This document shows positions 17,467 through 26,856 of a stretch of 64,000 nt of DNA, in pieces. The stretch spans positions 1,054,001-1,118,000 of the forward strand of contig CAVPVD010000007.1 of assembly GCA_963709155.1 (NCBI GenBank), in the 5' to 3' direction. The position numbers were made by a program, and so were the translations under genes. Origin of the DNA: Bog-159 sp963709155. Its GTDB lineage: Bacteria > Acidobacteriota > Terriglobia > Bryobacterales > Bryobacteraceae. Each line of letters opens with the position of its first letter. Position 1 is the stretch's first letter. The notes beneath the pieces were generated by a model. That model had not been told where the DNA came from, made no database searches, and worked only from the letters and a program-made list of their open reading frames with translations.

Positions 17467-18228
17467 ATGCACACCGATAACCACCCGAAACTTTCCCCAC
17501 AGCAGGCGGAAGCCAACCGCCGCAACGCCCAGAAATCCACCGGCCCCCGCACCCCCGAAGGCAAAGCCGCCTCCAGCCGCAACGGCCTCACCCACGGCCT
17601 CTCCGGAGACAAACACTTCATCCTCGAGGGCGAGGATCCCGAAGCCTTCGTCCGCCTCCTCCAGGACCTCCACGACCACCTCCGCCCCGTCGGCGACAGC
17701 GAAGAACTGGTCGTCCAACGCATTGCCGCCGCCCAATGGCGCCTCGACCGCGCCTTTGCCCTCGAAACCGGTATCTACCGCGAAGAATCCACCATCCTGA
17801 ACCGCATCGACCGGAACAAGCGGGAGCATCACGAATTGTGCATAAGCAAGGGCGAGAAAGAGTCGTTCCCGGCCGATCCGCACGAACCGGACGACATCCT
17901 CGCCCGCGCCTTCATGGAGGATGGCAAAGGCTCCGACAACCTCACCCGCCTCGTCCGCTACGAAACCGCCATCGAGCGTTCCATCGAACGCGGCATGAAA
18001 CACCTCAAAGCCCTCCAGGCCGCCCGCAACGCGCACTGTCCCGCCGTCCCTGAAGGCCCACGCGCCCCCGAACCCCCCGCCCCCGAACCGCCAAATCCGC
18101 CGCCAACCCCTTTGAATTCAAAGAATTACGAAGCGAACCCAGCGCCCGCCGTATTTCCCCAATCTTCCCCCAATCCGCCATGCCCCGTCATTCGCCAGGC
18201 GCCCCCAACGACAAACCATGATGAATAA
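17467..18228 (+). CDS. hypothetical protein of a multi-copy acidobacterial-type family (STGPRTPEGK motif)
   Basis: A 253-residue protein with the N-terminal signature ANRRNAQKSTGPRTPEGKAA followed by SSRNGLTHGLSG, a central helical domain (FVRLLQDLHDHLRPVGDSEE, ERSIERGMKHLKALQ) and a Pro-rich, probably disordered tail of about 70 residues. I recall this signature as frequent and multi-copy in Solibacter-like genomes, but no function is known to me. It is flanked on both sides by palindromic repeats. Its stop codon falls in the first unit of a GATGAATAAC tandem repeat (18220-18249), so the tail may be a slippage-prone extension. Confidence 0.7.
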   Translation: MHTDNHPKLSPQQAEANRRNAQKSTGPRTPEGKAASSRNGLTHGLSGDKHFILEGEDPEAFVRLLQDLHDHLRPVGDSEELVVQRIAAAQWRLDRAFALETGIYREESTILNRIDRNKREHHELCISKGEKESFPADPHEPDDILARAFMEDGKGSDNLTRLVRYETAIERSIERGMKHLKALQAARNAHCPAVPEGPRAPEPPAPEPPNPPPTPLNSKNYEANPAPAVFPQSSPNPPCPVIRQAPPTTNHDE

Positions 18229-18249
18229 CGATGAATAACGATGAATAAT
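18220..18249. repeat. short tandem repeat, three GATGAATAAC units
   Basis: Three consecutive 10-base units (the third GATGAATAAT) at the 3' end of the hypothetical gene. The first unit contains that gene's TAA stop. Too few units and no spacers, so it is not a CRISPR array. Confidence 0.8.
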
Positions 18250-18563
18250 GATCCGGCTCTTAGGTCTTGTAGGGCGGCCTGAAAGTGATGACTGGCCGCA
18301 GCCCGTGGCGCACGCTGCAGCGGGGCCGCCGGCCGAGCCGGTTGGAACAAATGTGTGACCCCGCGTGGGGCACCGTCGAAAACTCACGGTGGGGCGGGCA
18401 ATCATGCCCGCAGCCGCCTTTTCAGGCGGCTAAGCCGGCTGGAAAGCCGGCTGCGGCAAAGATTGGCCGCCCCACCACTTTTGGGTTTTCATCATCGTTG
18501 CGGCTCCGAGAAACAACCGCTAACTTATTGAGCGGCAATGGTGTCACAGGTGAGCGGCACTGA
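18229..18563. other. intergenic repeat cluster, no gene
   Basis: These 335 bases hold the rest of the tandem repeat, a degenerate family A palindrome (about 18295-18341) and a long family B palindrome (18388-18475). No frame has coding character. Both flanking genes point toward it (plus strand from the left, minus strand from the right), so the hairpins could end both transcripts. Confidence 0.7.
18388..18475. repeat. bipartite palindromic repeat, family B (long copy)
   Basis: GGGGCGGGCAATCATGCCCGC, then GCCGCCTTTTCAGGCGGC, AGCCGGCTGGAAAGCCGGCT and a closing GGCCGCCCC. It is the longest family B copy in the window and shares all modules with the one at 32252. Confidence 0.75.
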
Positions 18564-19505
18564 CTATCGCCTGTGCCGGCCGGCCAACTCGAATGGATCG
18601 GCGTCGTCCAACGCAATCGTGATCCGGGTGACCGCCTTTCGGCGCCCGAACGGTCCGCAGGCGATAACCGGCTCCTTCAACTCGATCACCCATTGCGGTT
18701 CGTTGATCACTACCAGGGATAAGCAGCCCGCCGCCCTACCCTCCGCCGCGTCGGCCGCCGCGAAGCGCCTGACCTCCCGAATCTGGTCGCGGCGCACTTC
18801 CGCTCGCCACAAGAATCCGGCCTGCAAGATCAGGGTCTCGCTGCCGATCAGAACCGGCCGCAGCGCCAGGGATCTGTACAACGCGAGCGCCCATAGGAAA
18901 CTGTAGATCCCGAGGCCCGTGAAGATCCAGGCGCCCGCATGGCTGTAGCGCCGGATCAGCAAGTGCATCGGCACGCCCTCCACCACAATGCCCGTCATCA
19001 GCAGGATCGAGAACATGCCGTAACCGCTGGCTTGCGCCAATCGAAACGATCGCGAGCCGGGCGCGGATTGCGGCCGGGCGCGCCACGCGAATAGGGCGTA
19101 ATAAAAGACCGTGGCTTCCGCGGCGAACAGTTCGGTCACCCATCCCCGGCGCCTGCCCCGGGCCACGTTGAAGACCACCCAAAGCTCCAGGGGTACGCCG
19201 AGCCAGCGCAGCGGCGGCAGGTACGCCTGCTGCGGTCCGGACAGGAGAAACCCGGCTGCCCGCGCCCCGGCGAGCGCGACCGCCACCAGCGCCATCGGCG
19301 ACGAGTGCCCCGGCCGTACCAGCAGAAAATAATAGAGCGCCGGCACGGTCAGGGTCAGATCGCACGCCGCGCCCAATCCGATCGCGCCGGCGTGCGCGGC
19401 CAAAGTATGTGTGCGCGCCGCGAAAACGACAGCGGCATAAACCGCCGCCGCCAGCGCCACGAACAACCAGGTCTGTTTTCGCGCCGGCACCATCTGCACG
19501 ATCAC
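18564..19505 (-). CDS. conserved hypothetical membrane protein
   Basis: A 313-residue protein with about seven hydrophobic segments in the first 220 residues (LFVALAAAVYAAVVFAA, LTLTVPALYYFLLV, GMFSILLMTGIVVEGVPMHL, IYSFLWALALYRSLA). A C-terminal soluble domain of about 90 residues (VLIGSETLILQAGFLWRAEV, RITIALDDADPFEL) looks like a small PH-like beta unit. The GTG start at 19505 overlaps the kdsC stop (GTGA), implying translational coupling with it. Function unknown. Confidence 0.7.
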   Translation of the reverse strand: MIVQMVPARKQTWLFVALAAAVYAAVVFAARTHTLAAHAGAIGLGAACDLTLTVPALYYFLLVRPGHSSPMALVAVALAGARAAGFLLSGPQQAYLPPLRWLGVPLELWVVFNVARGRRRGWVTELFAAEATVFYYALFAWRARPQSAPGSRSFRLAQASGYGMFSILLMTGIVVEGVPMHLLIRRYSHAGAWIFTGLGIYSFLWALALYRSLALRPVLIGSETLILQAGFLWRAEVRRDQIREVRRFAAADAAEGRAAGCLSLVVINEPQWVIELKEPVIACGPFGRRKAVTRITIALDDADPFELAGRHRR

Positions 19506-20041
19506 ACCTCGTACTTGCGCAGAATTTCTTCCCAGTAGCCCTGTGCTTTCAGGATCAGTTCCACGACCTCGCGCACAGCCCCGCTGCCGCCCGGCACGGT
19601 CGTCACATAATGCGCTTGCGCCTTCACTTCCGGACGGGCATTGGCAGTGGCGATCGCCAGCCCCACGCGATGCATCACCACCACGTCGGTGAGATCGTCG
19701 CCGATGTAGGCAACCTGCTCCTTGGCGAGCCCGGCGTCGGCCATAATCTCCTCAAGGATCGGAATCTTTTCGATGTGCCCCTGGTAGACATAGCGGAACT
19801 TGCACTGCTTCGCACGCTCCGCGGTGGCCGGCGACACGCGTCCGCTGATCAGCCCCGTAGCGATACCTTTCCAACTCATCCACTGCAGGCTGATGCCGTC
19901 CTGCGAATCGAAGCCCTTGGTCTCCACCATATTGCCGGCCGCGTCGGGCACGTTGATCAACCTGCCGTCGGTCAGGACACCGTCCACGTCCATCAACAGG
20001 AGACGGACATTGGCAGCCAGTTTGGTCGTTTCAGTGGTCAT
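19502..20041 (-). CDS. kdsC: 3-deoxy-D-manno-octulosonate 8-phosphate phosphatase (HAD)
   Basis: HAD-superfamily phosphatase of about 179 residues. Catalytic motif I is LLMDVDGVLTDG, the KdsC-typical segment is VETKGFDSQDGISLQW, motif II ISGRVS, the lysine is in HIEKIPIL, and motif III is YIGDDLTDVVVM. It dephosphorylates Kdo-8-phosphate for lipopolysaccharide core synthesis, consistent with a Gram-negative envelope. The start at ATG 20041 (MTTETTK) is preferred over the longer frame to 20068, which would run into the divergent tilS start. Other Kdo genes are not in the window. Confidence 0.9.
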   Translation of the reverse strand: MTTETTKLAANVRLLLMDVDGVLTDGRLINVPDAAGNMVETKGFDSQDGISLQWMSWKGIATGLISGRVSPATAERAKQCKFRYVYQGHIEKIPILEEIMADAGLAKEQVAYIGDDLTDVVVMHRVGLAIATANARPEVKAQAHYVTTVPGGSGAVREVVELILKAQGYWEEILRKYEV

Positions 20042-20067
20042 CTGTAGAATAGGATTAACAGCCGGCA

Positions 20068-21465
20068 ATGCTTGAGCAAGTCGCGAAAACTATCACCCGT
20101 TATAGCATGTTTCAGCCTGACCAACGCATCGGCGTGGCGGTCTCCGGCGGCGCGGATTCCGTGTGCCTGCTGCATGTTCTCGGCGAACTCGCCCCTCGCT
20201 GGAATCTGCGTCTGACCGTGCTGCACCTGGATCATCAACTCCGCGGCGAAGAGTCGGCCGGGGATGCCGGATTCGTCGGGGAGCTAGCCGCCACGCTCGG
20301 TTTGCCCTTCGAATTTCAACAGACAGACGTAGACGCGATCTGCGGCGCGACCGGGGAAAATCTCGAACAAGCGGCGCGTGCGGCGCGTCTCGAGTTTTTC
20401 GCCCGGCTGACGCAGGCGGGTACGGTGGACCGCATCGCCGTGGGCCACACCCGCGGCGACCAGGCGGAGACCGTCCTTTTTCGTTTTCTTCGTGGCGCCG
20501 GGACCGCCGGATTGGCTGGTATCCGCCCGGTCACGACAGGTGGCATTGTCCGGCCGCTGCTCGAAGTCGATCGGCCGGAGATCGAGCGGTACCTCGCAGA
20601 GCGCGGCATCGGCTGGCGCAACGACTCCTCCAACGCGACCCCCGCCTTCGCCCGCAATCGCATCCGGCACGAACTGCTGCCGCAATTGATCCGCGACTGG
20701 AACCCCGCACTGCCGGAAACCCTGGCGCACACCGCCGACTGGGCACAGGGGGAGGAAACGTACTGGGACGCCGAACTGGCCCGCCTCGCGCCCGCCTACT
20801 TTAAGTTCGAACCGCCCGCCGTGCTGATCGACGTGGACCGCCTGGCCGCGCTCCCCTTGGCCGTAACCCGCCGGCTAGTGCGGCACGCCATCGAATGGGC
20901 CAAGGGCGACCTGCGCGGAGTGGGCTTCGAGCACCTGGCAGGCGTGCTGGAATTGGCCGATTCCGCTGAAGGCCACGGCCGAATCCAGATCCCCGGCCTG
21001 GATATTTTCCGCTCGTTTAACTGGCTGCGGATCGCTCCGCCAGCCACGGGCAACCTGGAGAACCGCAACTATCGCCTGCCATTGCCGGTTCCCGGCGCCG
21101 TCGAATTGCCTGGCCAAAGGTCTACATTGAATACGGAACTATTTGAAAATACGCACGTAACAGAAAGGTTAGAGGACGTATATAATGGATGGGTGGGGTG
21201 TTTGGACTGGAATCGGCTCTCCGGTCCCCTGGAAGTTCGTAACTGGCGGCCCGGCGATCAGTATCAGCCGGTAGGGCATGCAGGGGCGGAGAAGATCAAG
21301 ACCTTCTTCCACGAGGGCCGCGTTCCGTTGTGGGAGCGCCGGCATTGGCCCGTTGTAACTTTGGGTGATGTGATCGTGTGGGCGCGCCGCTTCGGTCCGG
21401 CGGCCGGCTTCGCCGCCAACCCCGGCTCAGGGCCGGTACTGGCCATCCGGGAAACCGGAATGTAA
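20068..21465 (+). CDS. tilS: tRNA(Ile)-lysidine synthase
   Basis: N-type ATP pyrophosphatase of 465 residues that converts C34 of tRNA-Ile (CAU) to lysidine. The PP-loop VAVSGGADSVCLLHVL is at about residues 22-37, followed by LDHQLRGEES and the motif RVDRIAVGHT-like TVDRIAVGHTRGDQAET. The C-terminal TilS domain (WRPGDQYQPVGHAGAEKIKT; DVIVWARRFGPA) is intact. A noticeably AT-rich patch (about 21115-21190) lies between the domains and includes TATAAT at 21181. It is followed by ftsH, a frequent tilS neighbour in bacteria. Confidence 0.93.
   Translation: MLEQVAKTITRYSMFQPDQRIGVAVSGGADSVCLLHVLGELAPRWNLRLTVLHLDHQLRGEESAGDAGFVGELAATLGLPFEFQQTDVDAICGATGENLEQAARAARLEFFARLTQAGTVDRIAVGHTRGDQAETVLFRFLRGAGTAGLAGIRPVTTGGIVRPLLEVDRPEIERYLAERGIGWRNDSSNATPAFARNRIRHELLPQLIRDWNPALPETLAHTADWAQGEETYWDAELARLAPAYFKFEPPAVLIDVDRLAALPLAVTRRLVRHAIEWAKGDLRGVGFEHLAGVLELADSAEGHGRIQIPGLDIFRSFNWLRIAPPATGNLENRNYRLPLPVPGAVELPGQRSTLNTELFENTHVTERLEDVYNGWVGCLDWNRLSGPLEVRNWRPGDQYQPVGHAGAEKIKTFFHEGRVPLWERRHWPVVTLGDVIVWARRFGPAAGFAANPGSGPVLAIRETGM
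21157..21186 (+). promoter_or_regulatory. possible internal promoter within tilS for ftsH
   Basis: A perfect TATAAT (21181-21186) with GTAACA 18 bases upstream as a weak -35, inside a locally AT-rich part of an otherwise GC-rich gene. It could drive ftsH independently of tilS. The -35 match and the long spacer are weak evidence. Confidence 0.25.
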
Positions 21466-21509
21466 CGTATTTGGAATCGACCGGCATGTTTTGCACGTCT
21501 ATGTGGGTA

Positions 21510-21534
21510 GGCAGGCTTGGGGCCTGCTTTTGTC
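21510..21534 (+). terminator. possible rho-independent terminator between tilS and ftsH
   Basis: GGCAGGCTTGGGGCCTGC stem-loop (6-7 base pairs) followed by TTTTGTCTT. It lies 45 bases after the tilS stop and 29 bases before the ftsH start, so it may partly separate the two transcripts. Confidence 0.45.
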
Positions 21535-21562
21535 TTATCGGCGTGAGCGGTGGGAGGTTTTC

Positions 21563-23472
<1,910 letters not shown>

Positions 23473-23476
<4 letters not shown>

Positions 23477-24105
23477 TCCCGCGTTTCCCCATCTATCTGT
23501 TCGATATCGATGGCACCTTGCTCGACAGCGCCGTGGACATCTGCGGCGCTGTTGAGTATGTGCTGGCTTCTACGCCCGAACCTCAGCAACGCTCCTTCGA
23601 GTATCTGAAAGGCTTCATCGGCCTGCACCTGATCGATCTGTTTCAGGATGTATATCCCGATTATTCCGCGGCCCAGATTGACGAACTGATCCAGCTATAC
23701 CGGACCAACTATCTTTCGCGCGGCCACACCCAAACCAAAATCTACCCGGGCGTTGCCGAAGGCCTCGCCGCGCTGGGCGGCCGCAAAGCCACGGCCACCA
23801 CCAAAGGATCGCCCACCACGCGCGCGGTGCTGGAGCAATTCGGACTGATCCAATACTTCGACCACGTGCAAGGCACCGATGGCTTTCCGTGCAAGCCCGC
23901 TCCCGATGTGGTGCTGGCGGCGCTTGCCGCGCTCGGAGCGCGCCCGGAGGATTGTCTGTTTGTGGGCGATTCGCCGGCGGATATGGAGGCGGGGCGGCGG
24001 GCGGGTGTACGCACCTGCGCGGTGCGGTATGGGTATGGGAAAGCGGACGAGTTGGCCAAGTGGTCGCCGGATTACTGGGTGGCGGATTTGCGGGAGTTGG
24101 TGTGA
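23473..24105 (+). CDS. HAD-family phosphatase, phosphoglycolate phosphatase-like
   Basis: Haloacid-dehalogenase hydrolase of 210 residues: motif I YLFDIDGTLLDSA, motif II region TTKGSPTTRAVLE, lysine CKPAPDVVLAAL, and motif III FVGDSPADMEAGRRAGV. A helical cap of subfamily IA lies between residues 20 and 90. The GTG start overlaps the ftsH stop (GTGA), so it is co-translated with ftsH. Probable substrate is a small phosphate ester such as 2-phosphoglycolate; pyrophosphatase PpaX-like activity is an alternative. Confidence 0.85.
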
Positions 24106-24107
24106 AA

Positions 24108-24160
24108 GGAGGGCGGGCAATACTGCCCGCAGCCGGCTTTTAGCCGGCCTGCCCGCCCCC
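24108..24160. repeat. bipartite palindromic repeat, family B
   Basis: GGGCGGGCAATACTGCCCGC joined to AGCCGGCTTTTAGCCGGCCT and a closing GCCCGCCC. It fills the gap between the converging HAD phosphatase and LPXTG-protein genes, where it can serve as a two-way terminator. Confidence 0.75.
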
Positions 24161-24168
24161 AAAATCCA

Positions 24169-24948
24169 TTAAGCGCGGCGCAAGACGCGCGACAAACCGG
24201 CCAAGCCAAGTAGCATCAGGCCAAGCAGGCCGATCTCCGGGTACGAACTGCCGGTCTGCGGCAACTGTGTCGCGGGTTGAGACGCGGGCTGATCGGCTGG
24301 CGCCGGAGATTGCGCGGCAGTATCGTTCGTGGGCGCCGGCGTCGTGTTCTGAGCTACTTCGGTTTGGGCGGGGGCCGGCTCAGTGGCCTGCCGATCGGCG
24401 GATTGTTGCTCGCCAGATTGTTGATCGGCGGCGGGCGGGGCGGCCGAAGGCTGGTCGTTGCTCGCCTGAGTTACGGTGGCGGACGACGCCGCGGTTTCTT
24501 CGTCGAAGGCCAGCGGTTGACTTACGACGGCAGTACCGGCGGTCAGCATCTCGTGATGCTTGGGTTCCAGGAATTGCTGCCCCACGCTGTCGCCAGGGTA
24601 ATACCAGGTGCGGAGGGCTTGCACCGAGCCGGCCGGCGTTTCGTAATATGTGAACGTCGTATGGCCGCGCGGGGTGACACGTTGGATGGGCACGGCTATC
24701 ACGGTATCGATAATGTGCGTCTGGTTGGCGTTGAAGATCTGCACGACGTGACGTTCGCTCTGTGAATCCAGGAGTTTGATCACATAGCGGCCGGGTTGTA
24801 GAGTGGCGTCGCCGATTTGGACGGTTTGGCTTACGGTTAGAATCGTACGCTTGTTCGATTCATCCGCCATTGAAGCCGTGAGTGAGAGGACTAACCCGCA
24901 CATCACCGCAACCGCGGTGCGCGAATAGGTCTGTTTAAGCAAAGTCAT
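24169..24948 (-). CDS. exported protein with LPXTG-type C-terminal sorting signal
   Basis: A protein of about 259 residues: signal peptide (TAVAVMCGLVLSLTASMA), a beta-rich domain of about 120 residues (LTVSQTVQIGDATLQPGRYV, HTTFTYYETPAGSVQALRTW), then a Gln/Ala/Pro/Ser-rich linker. It ends in LPQTG, a hydrophobic helix (IGLLGLMLLGLAGL) and basic residues (SRVLRRA). That is the tripartite sortase signal, unusual in a Gram-negative-type cell. ATG 24948 follows AAAGGGA. Likely surface- or envelope-anchored; function unknown. Confidence 0.75.
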   Translation of the reverse strand: MTLLKQTYSRTAVAVMCGLVLSLTASMADESNKRTILTVSQTVQIGDATLQPGRYVIKLLDSQSERHVVQIFNANQTHIIDTVIAVPIQRVTPRGHTTFTYYETPAGSVQALRTWYYPGDSVGQQFLEPKHHEMLTAGTAVVSQPLAFDEETAASSATVTQASNDQPSAAPPAADQQSGEQQSADRQATEPAPAQTEVAQNTTPAPTNDTAAQSPAPADQPASQPATQLPQTGSSYPEIGLLGLMLLGLAGLSRVLRRA

Positions 24949-25145
24949 AAAGGATCCCTTTCGTACCAATTAGAATGTCTATCCGCGGTCGTTCCCGCGA
25001 TAGCTTAACGCTATTCACAAGAGCACGATGGGTGCCAATAGGCAGGCTTGAAGATACAGAGAACATTGAAGGTGTTCGTTCCCACACAAGTGCCGCGGAT
25101 TTGACATGTGCCGCACATACAAATAAGTTAAAAGACATACCCGTT

Positions 25146-25376
25146 ATGATCCAGTTGCGCCACGTGCCGGACGACCTGCATCGGAAGGTGAAGGCGCGCG
25201 CCGCAATGGAAGGTCTGTCGCTCTCCGGCTACCTCATCCGGGAAATACGGCAACTCGCCGAAACGCCAACGATGAGCGAGATGATGGCGAGGCTCGCGCA
25301 CCTCACGCCCGCGCGCGTGAAGACTCCCCCGGCGGAAATGGTGCGGGCTTTACGGGACGGCCGTGAGCGTGATTGA
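25146..25376 (+). CDS. FitA-type ribbon-helix-helix antitoxin
   Basis: A 76-residue RHH DNA-binding antitoxin: IQLRHVPDDLHRKVKARAAM is the ribbon and first helix, and EGLSLSGYLIREIRQLAE the second. The C-terminal region would wrap the toxin. It normally represses its own operon with a PIN-domain VapC toxin. Here the toxin gene that follows (start overlapping the TGA) is broken, leaving the antitoxin an orphan. Confidence 0.8.
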   Translation: MIQLRHVPDDLHRKVKARAAMEGLSLSGYLIREIRQLAETPTMSEMMARLAHLTPARVKTPPAEMVRALRDGRERD

Positions 25377-25558
25377 CAGCGTCGGGACGCGCGTACGCCA
25401 CGTCTCTTCCGCGAGGACCAAAAGCTGTAAACAGCCTCACGGCCTACGACGCCGCGTACCTGGCACTCGCCGAAGCGCTGGATTCCCCTCTCATCACGCG
25501 CGATAGCCGAATGGCCTGCGCTCACGGCCAACACGCCAAGATCGAACTGGTTACGTAG
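25363..25558 (+). pseudogene. VapC/FitB PIN-domain toxin, internally deleted and frameshifted
   Basis: The expected toxin start overlaps the antitoxin stop and reads VSVIDS, the first PIN strand with its Asp. The sequence then loses similarity, and the typical PIN C-terminus resumes in another frame: LTAYDAAYLALAEALDSPL and ITRDSRMA. A normal VapC has about 130-140 residues; roughly the middle 70-80, with further active-site acids, are missing. The remnant cannot be an active ribonuclease. Confidence 0.75.
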
Positions 25559-25593
25559 CCCGGGCTCGCTTCGCGCGTCTGCTGAATTGGCTC

Positions 25594-25830
25594 CTACTCG
25601 TATCGCAGCGCGACCGTGGGGTCCACACTGGCCGCCCGTCGCGCCGCTCCGCGCCCAGCGCCAATCGAATTCCCATCTCACGCGTACGTGACGTGACCGC
25701 ATAGGAGACTACGCCGTAAATCCCCATCGCCGCCAGCGCCAGGGCCAGTTTCCCGAAGAGCGCCAGCAGTGCCAGCGTGAACCGGCGCTCGGCCAGATAC
25801 AGGCGCTCTCTTAAGCTGTCAAGGAGAGCT
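25594..25830 (-). pseudogene. remnant of a MacB/FtsX-type (ADOP) ABC permease C-terminus
   Basis: On the minus strand a fragment reads RERLYLAERRFTLALLALFG then ALAAMGIYGVVSYAVTSRTR and EMGIRLALGAERRD, the last-but-one membrane helix region of acidobacterial FtsX-like permeases. After a deletion and frame change the normal ending RRAASVDPTVALRYE and its TAG follow. The N-terminal 700 or so residues and the last two helices are gone. It is clearly vestigial. Confidence 0.7.
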
Positions 25831-25854
25831 GGCGCGCCGTGATTCGCGGTATGA

Positions 25855-26433
25855 TTGCACTTGCACTTCCGTCGATTCGCGTGTTTCCTTTTGGGCGCCT
25901 GGCTGTGCGGCGGCTTGTTTATGGACATGGTCGCCACCCAGAACTTCCGGTCGGTGGACCGGTTGCTGGCCAAGCCCTCGCCTGCCGCCGCGCAGGAACT
26001 GGACCAATTAGGGCCGGCCGACGCGCGTCTCCTGCTGCGCCACCAGGTCTCCGAACAAAACCGCTGGTATTTCGAAACATGGGGCATGATCGCGACCGCC
26101 ATCGGCATGGCCCTCCTGCTGGTTCTGCTCTTCGGCAGTTCCGAAAAAAACTTCACCCTCCTGCTCGCCCTGATCATGCTCCTCATCGCCATCGTGCAGC
26201 GCTTCGCGCTAACGCCGCAGATCGTGTTCCTGGGGCGACTGATCGACTGGGTTCCCGCCGACCAGCCCTCGCCCGAGCGCTCGCGTTTCTGGATGCTGCA
26301 TAACGCGTTTGTCGGCCTCGAGCTACTCAACTGGGCACTGGGCTTTATCCTGACCGCCAAATTGCTGTTTCGCAGCCGCCGCCGCACCGGGGATGAGGAT
26401 GTCGAATTAGCCGATCGCGGGATCCGGGTCTAG
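25855..26433 (+). CDS. hypothetical membrane protein with four predicted helices
   Basis: A 192-residue protein with hydrophobic segments FACFLLGAWLCGGLFM, IATAIGMALLLVLLFG, FTLLLALIMLLIAIV and GLELLNWALGFILTAKLLF, and a short basic C-terminus. It resembles the TMEM205/DUF4149-like topology, but I cannot assign it firmly. The start is TTG 25855 or 25861; no good ribosome site is close, and the upstream DNA is a permease remnant, so the original 5' region may have been lost. Confidence 0.6.
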   Translation: MHLHFRRFACFLLGAWLCGGLFMDMVATQNFRSVDRLLAKPSPAAAQELDQLGPADARLLLRHQVSEQNRWYFETWGMIATAIGMALLLVLLFGSSEKNFTLLLALIMLLIAIVQRFALTPQIVFLGRLIDWVPADQPSPERSRFWMLHNAFVGLELLNWALGFILTAKLLFRSRRRTGDEDVELADRGIRV

Positions 26434-26434
26434 C

Positions 26435-26563
26435 AGGCTGCGGAAAAAGGGGTGTTTGGACGGCTCCCTTACGGTCGCGGCTCGGTAAGCCGCTGCAAAT
26501 AACAGGGCAACACTTCTGAGCCGCGCGCGTAAGCAAGCGGTTTTTGGCCTTTTTCCGCAGCCT
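26435..26563. mobile_element. MITE-like element with 16-bp perfect terminal inverted repeats
   Basis: A 129-base element whose ends are AGGCTGCGGAAAAAGG (26435-26450) and CCTTTTTCCGCAGCCT (26548-26563), exact inverted complements. The interior is non-coding and contains CGGCTCCCTTACGGTCGCGG and GAGCCGCGCGCGTAAGC. No transposase is present, so it would be mobilised in trans. It lies between the membrane-protein gene and the last microcompartment gene. Confidence 0.7.
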
Positions 26564-26583
26564 TCTAAGTTCTAGCCTAGGGG

Positions 26584-26853
26584 TTACGCCAAATCCACGT
26601 GATCGATGAAGCCGATCACAGCCATGTCAATCGGCGACTGCATGCGGCCCACGCTGCTCATGGCGGCGTACCCGTCCATGGTCAGCAGCACCTTGTCGCC
26701 GACGCCCGCGCCGATGGCGTCCATCGCGATCACCGCGTCGCCGCGATTCGAGCCGTCCAGTTCCAGGGGCTGCACCAGCAGCAGATTGCGGCCCTCGTGG
26801 CTGGGGTGCTTCCGGGTGGCGACCATCTCACCGATGACACGGGCAATCAGCAT
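26584..26853 (-). CDS. microcompartment pentamer vertex protein (EutN/CcmL type), copy 3
   Basis: An 89-residue BMC-P protein: MLIARVIGEMVATRKHPSHE, NLLLVQPLEL, AVIAMDAIGAGVGDKVLL and the C-terminal PIDMAVIGFIDHVDLA match the whole OB-like fold of the family. Five copies form a pentamer that caps shell vertices. It is the last gene of the tightly packed minus-strand BMC operon, 3 bases after the second pentamer gene. Confidence 0.92.
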   Translation of the reverse strand: MLIARVIGEMVATRKHPSHEGRNLLLVQPLELDGSNRGDAVIAMDAIGAGVGDKVLLTMDGYAAMSSVGRMQSPIDMAVIGFIDHVDLA

Positions 26854-26856
26854 AGC

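Noticed and set aside
18220..18249. Possible CRISPR-like array
   Set aside because: Three contiguous 10-base units without spacers; no cas genes in the window.
25551..26387. A 278-codon minus-strand frame read as one protein
   Set aside because: Its N-terminal two thirds are antisense to the membrane-protein gene at 25855. Only the last part has homology, to a decayed permease tail.
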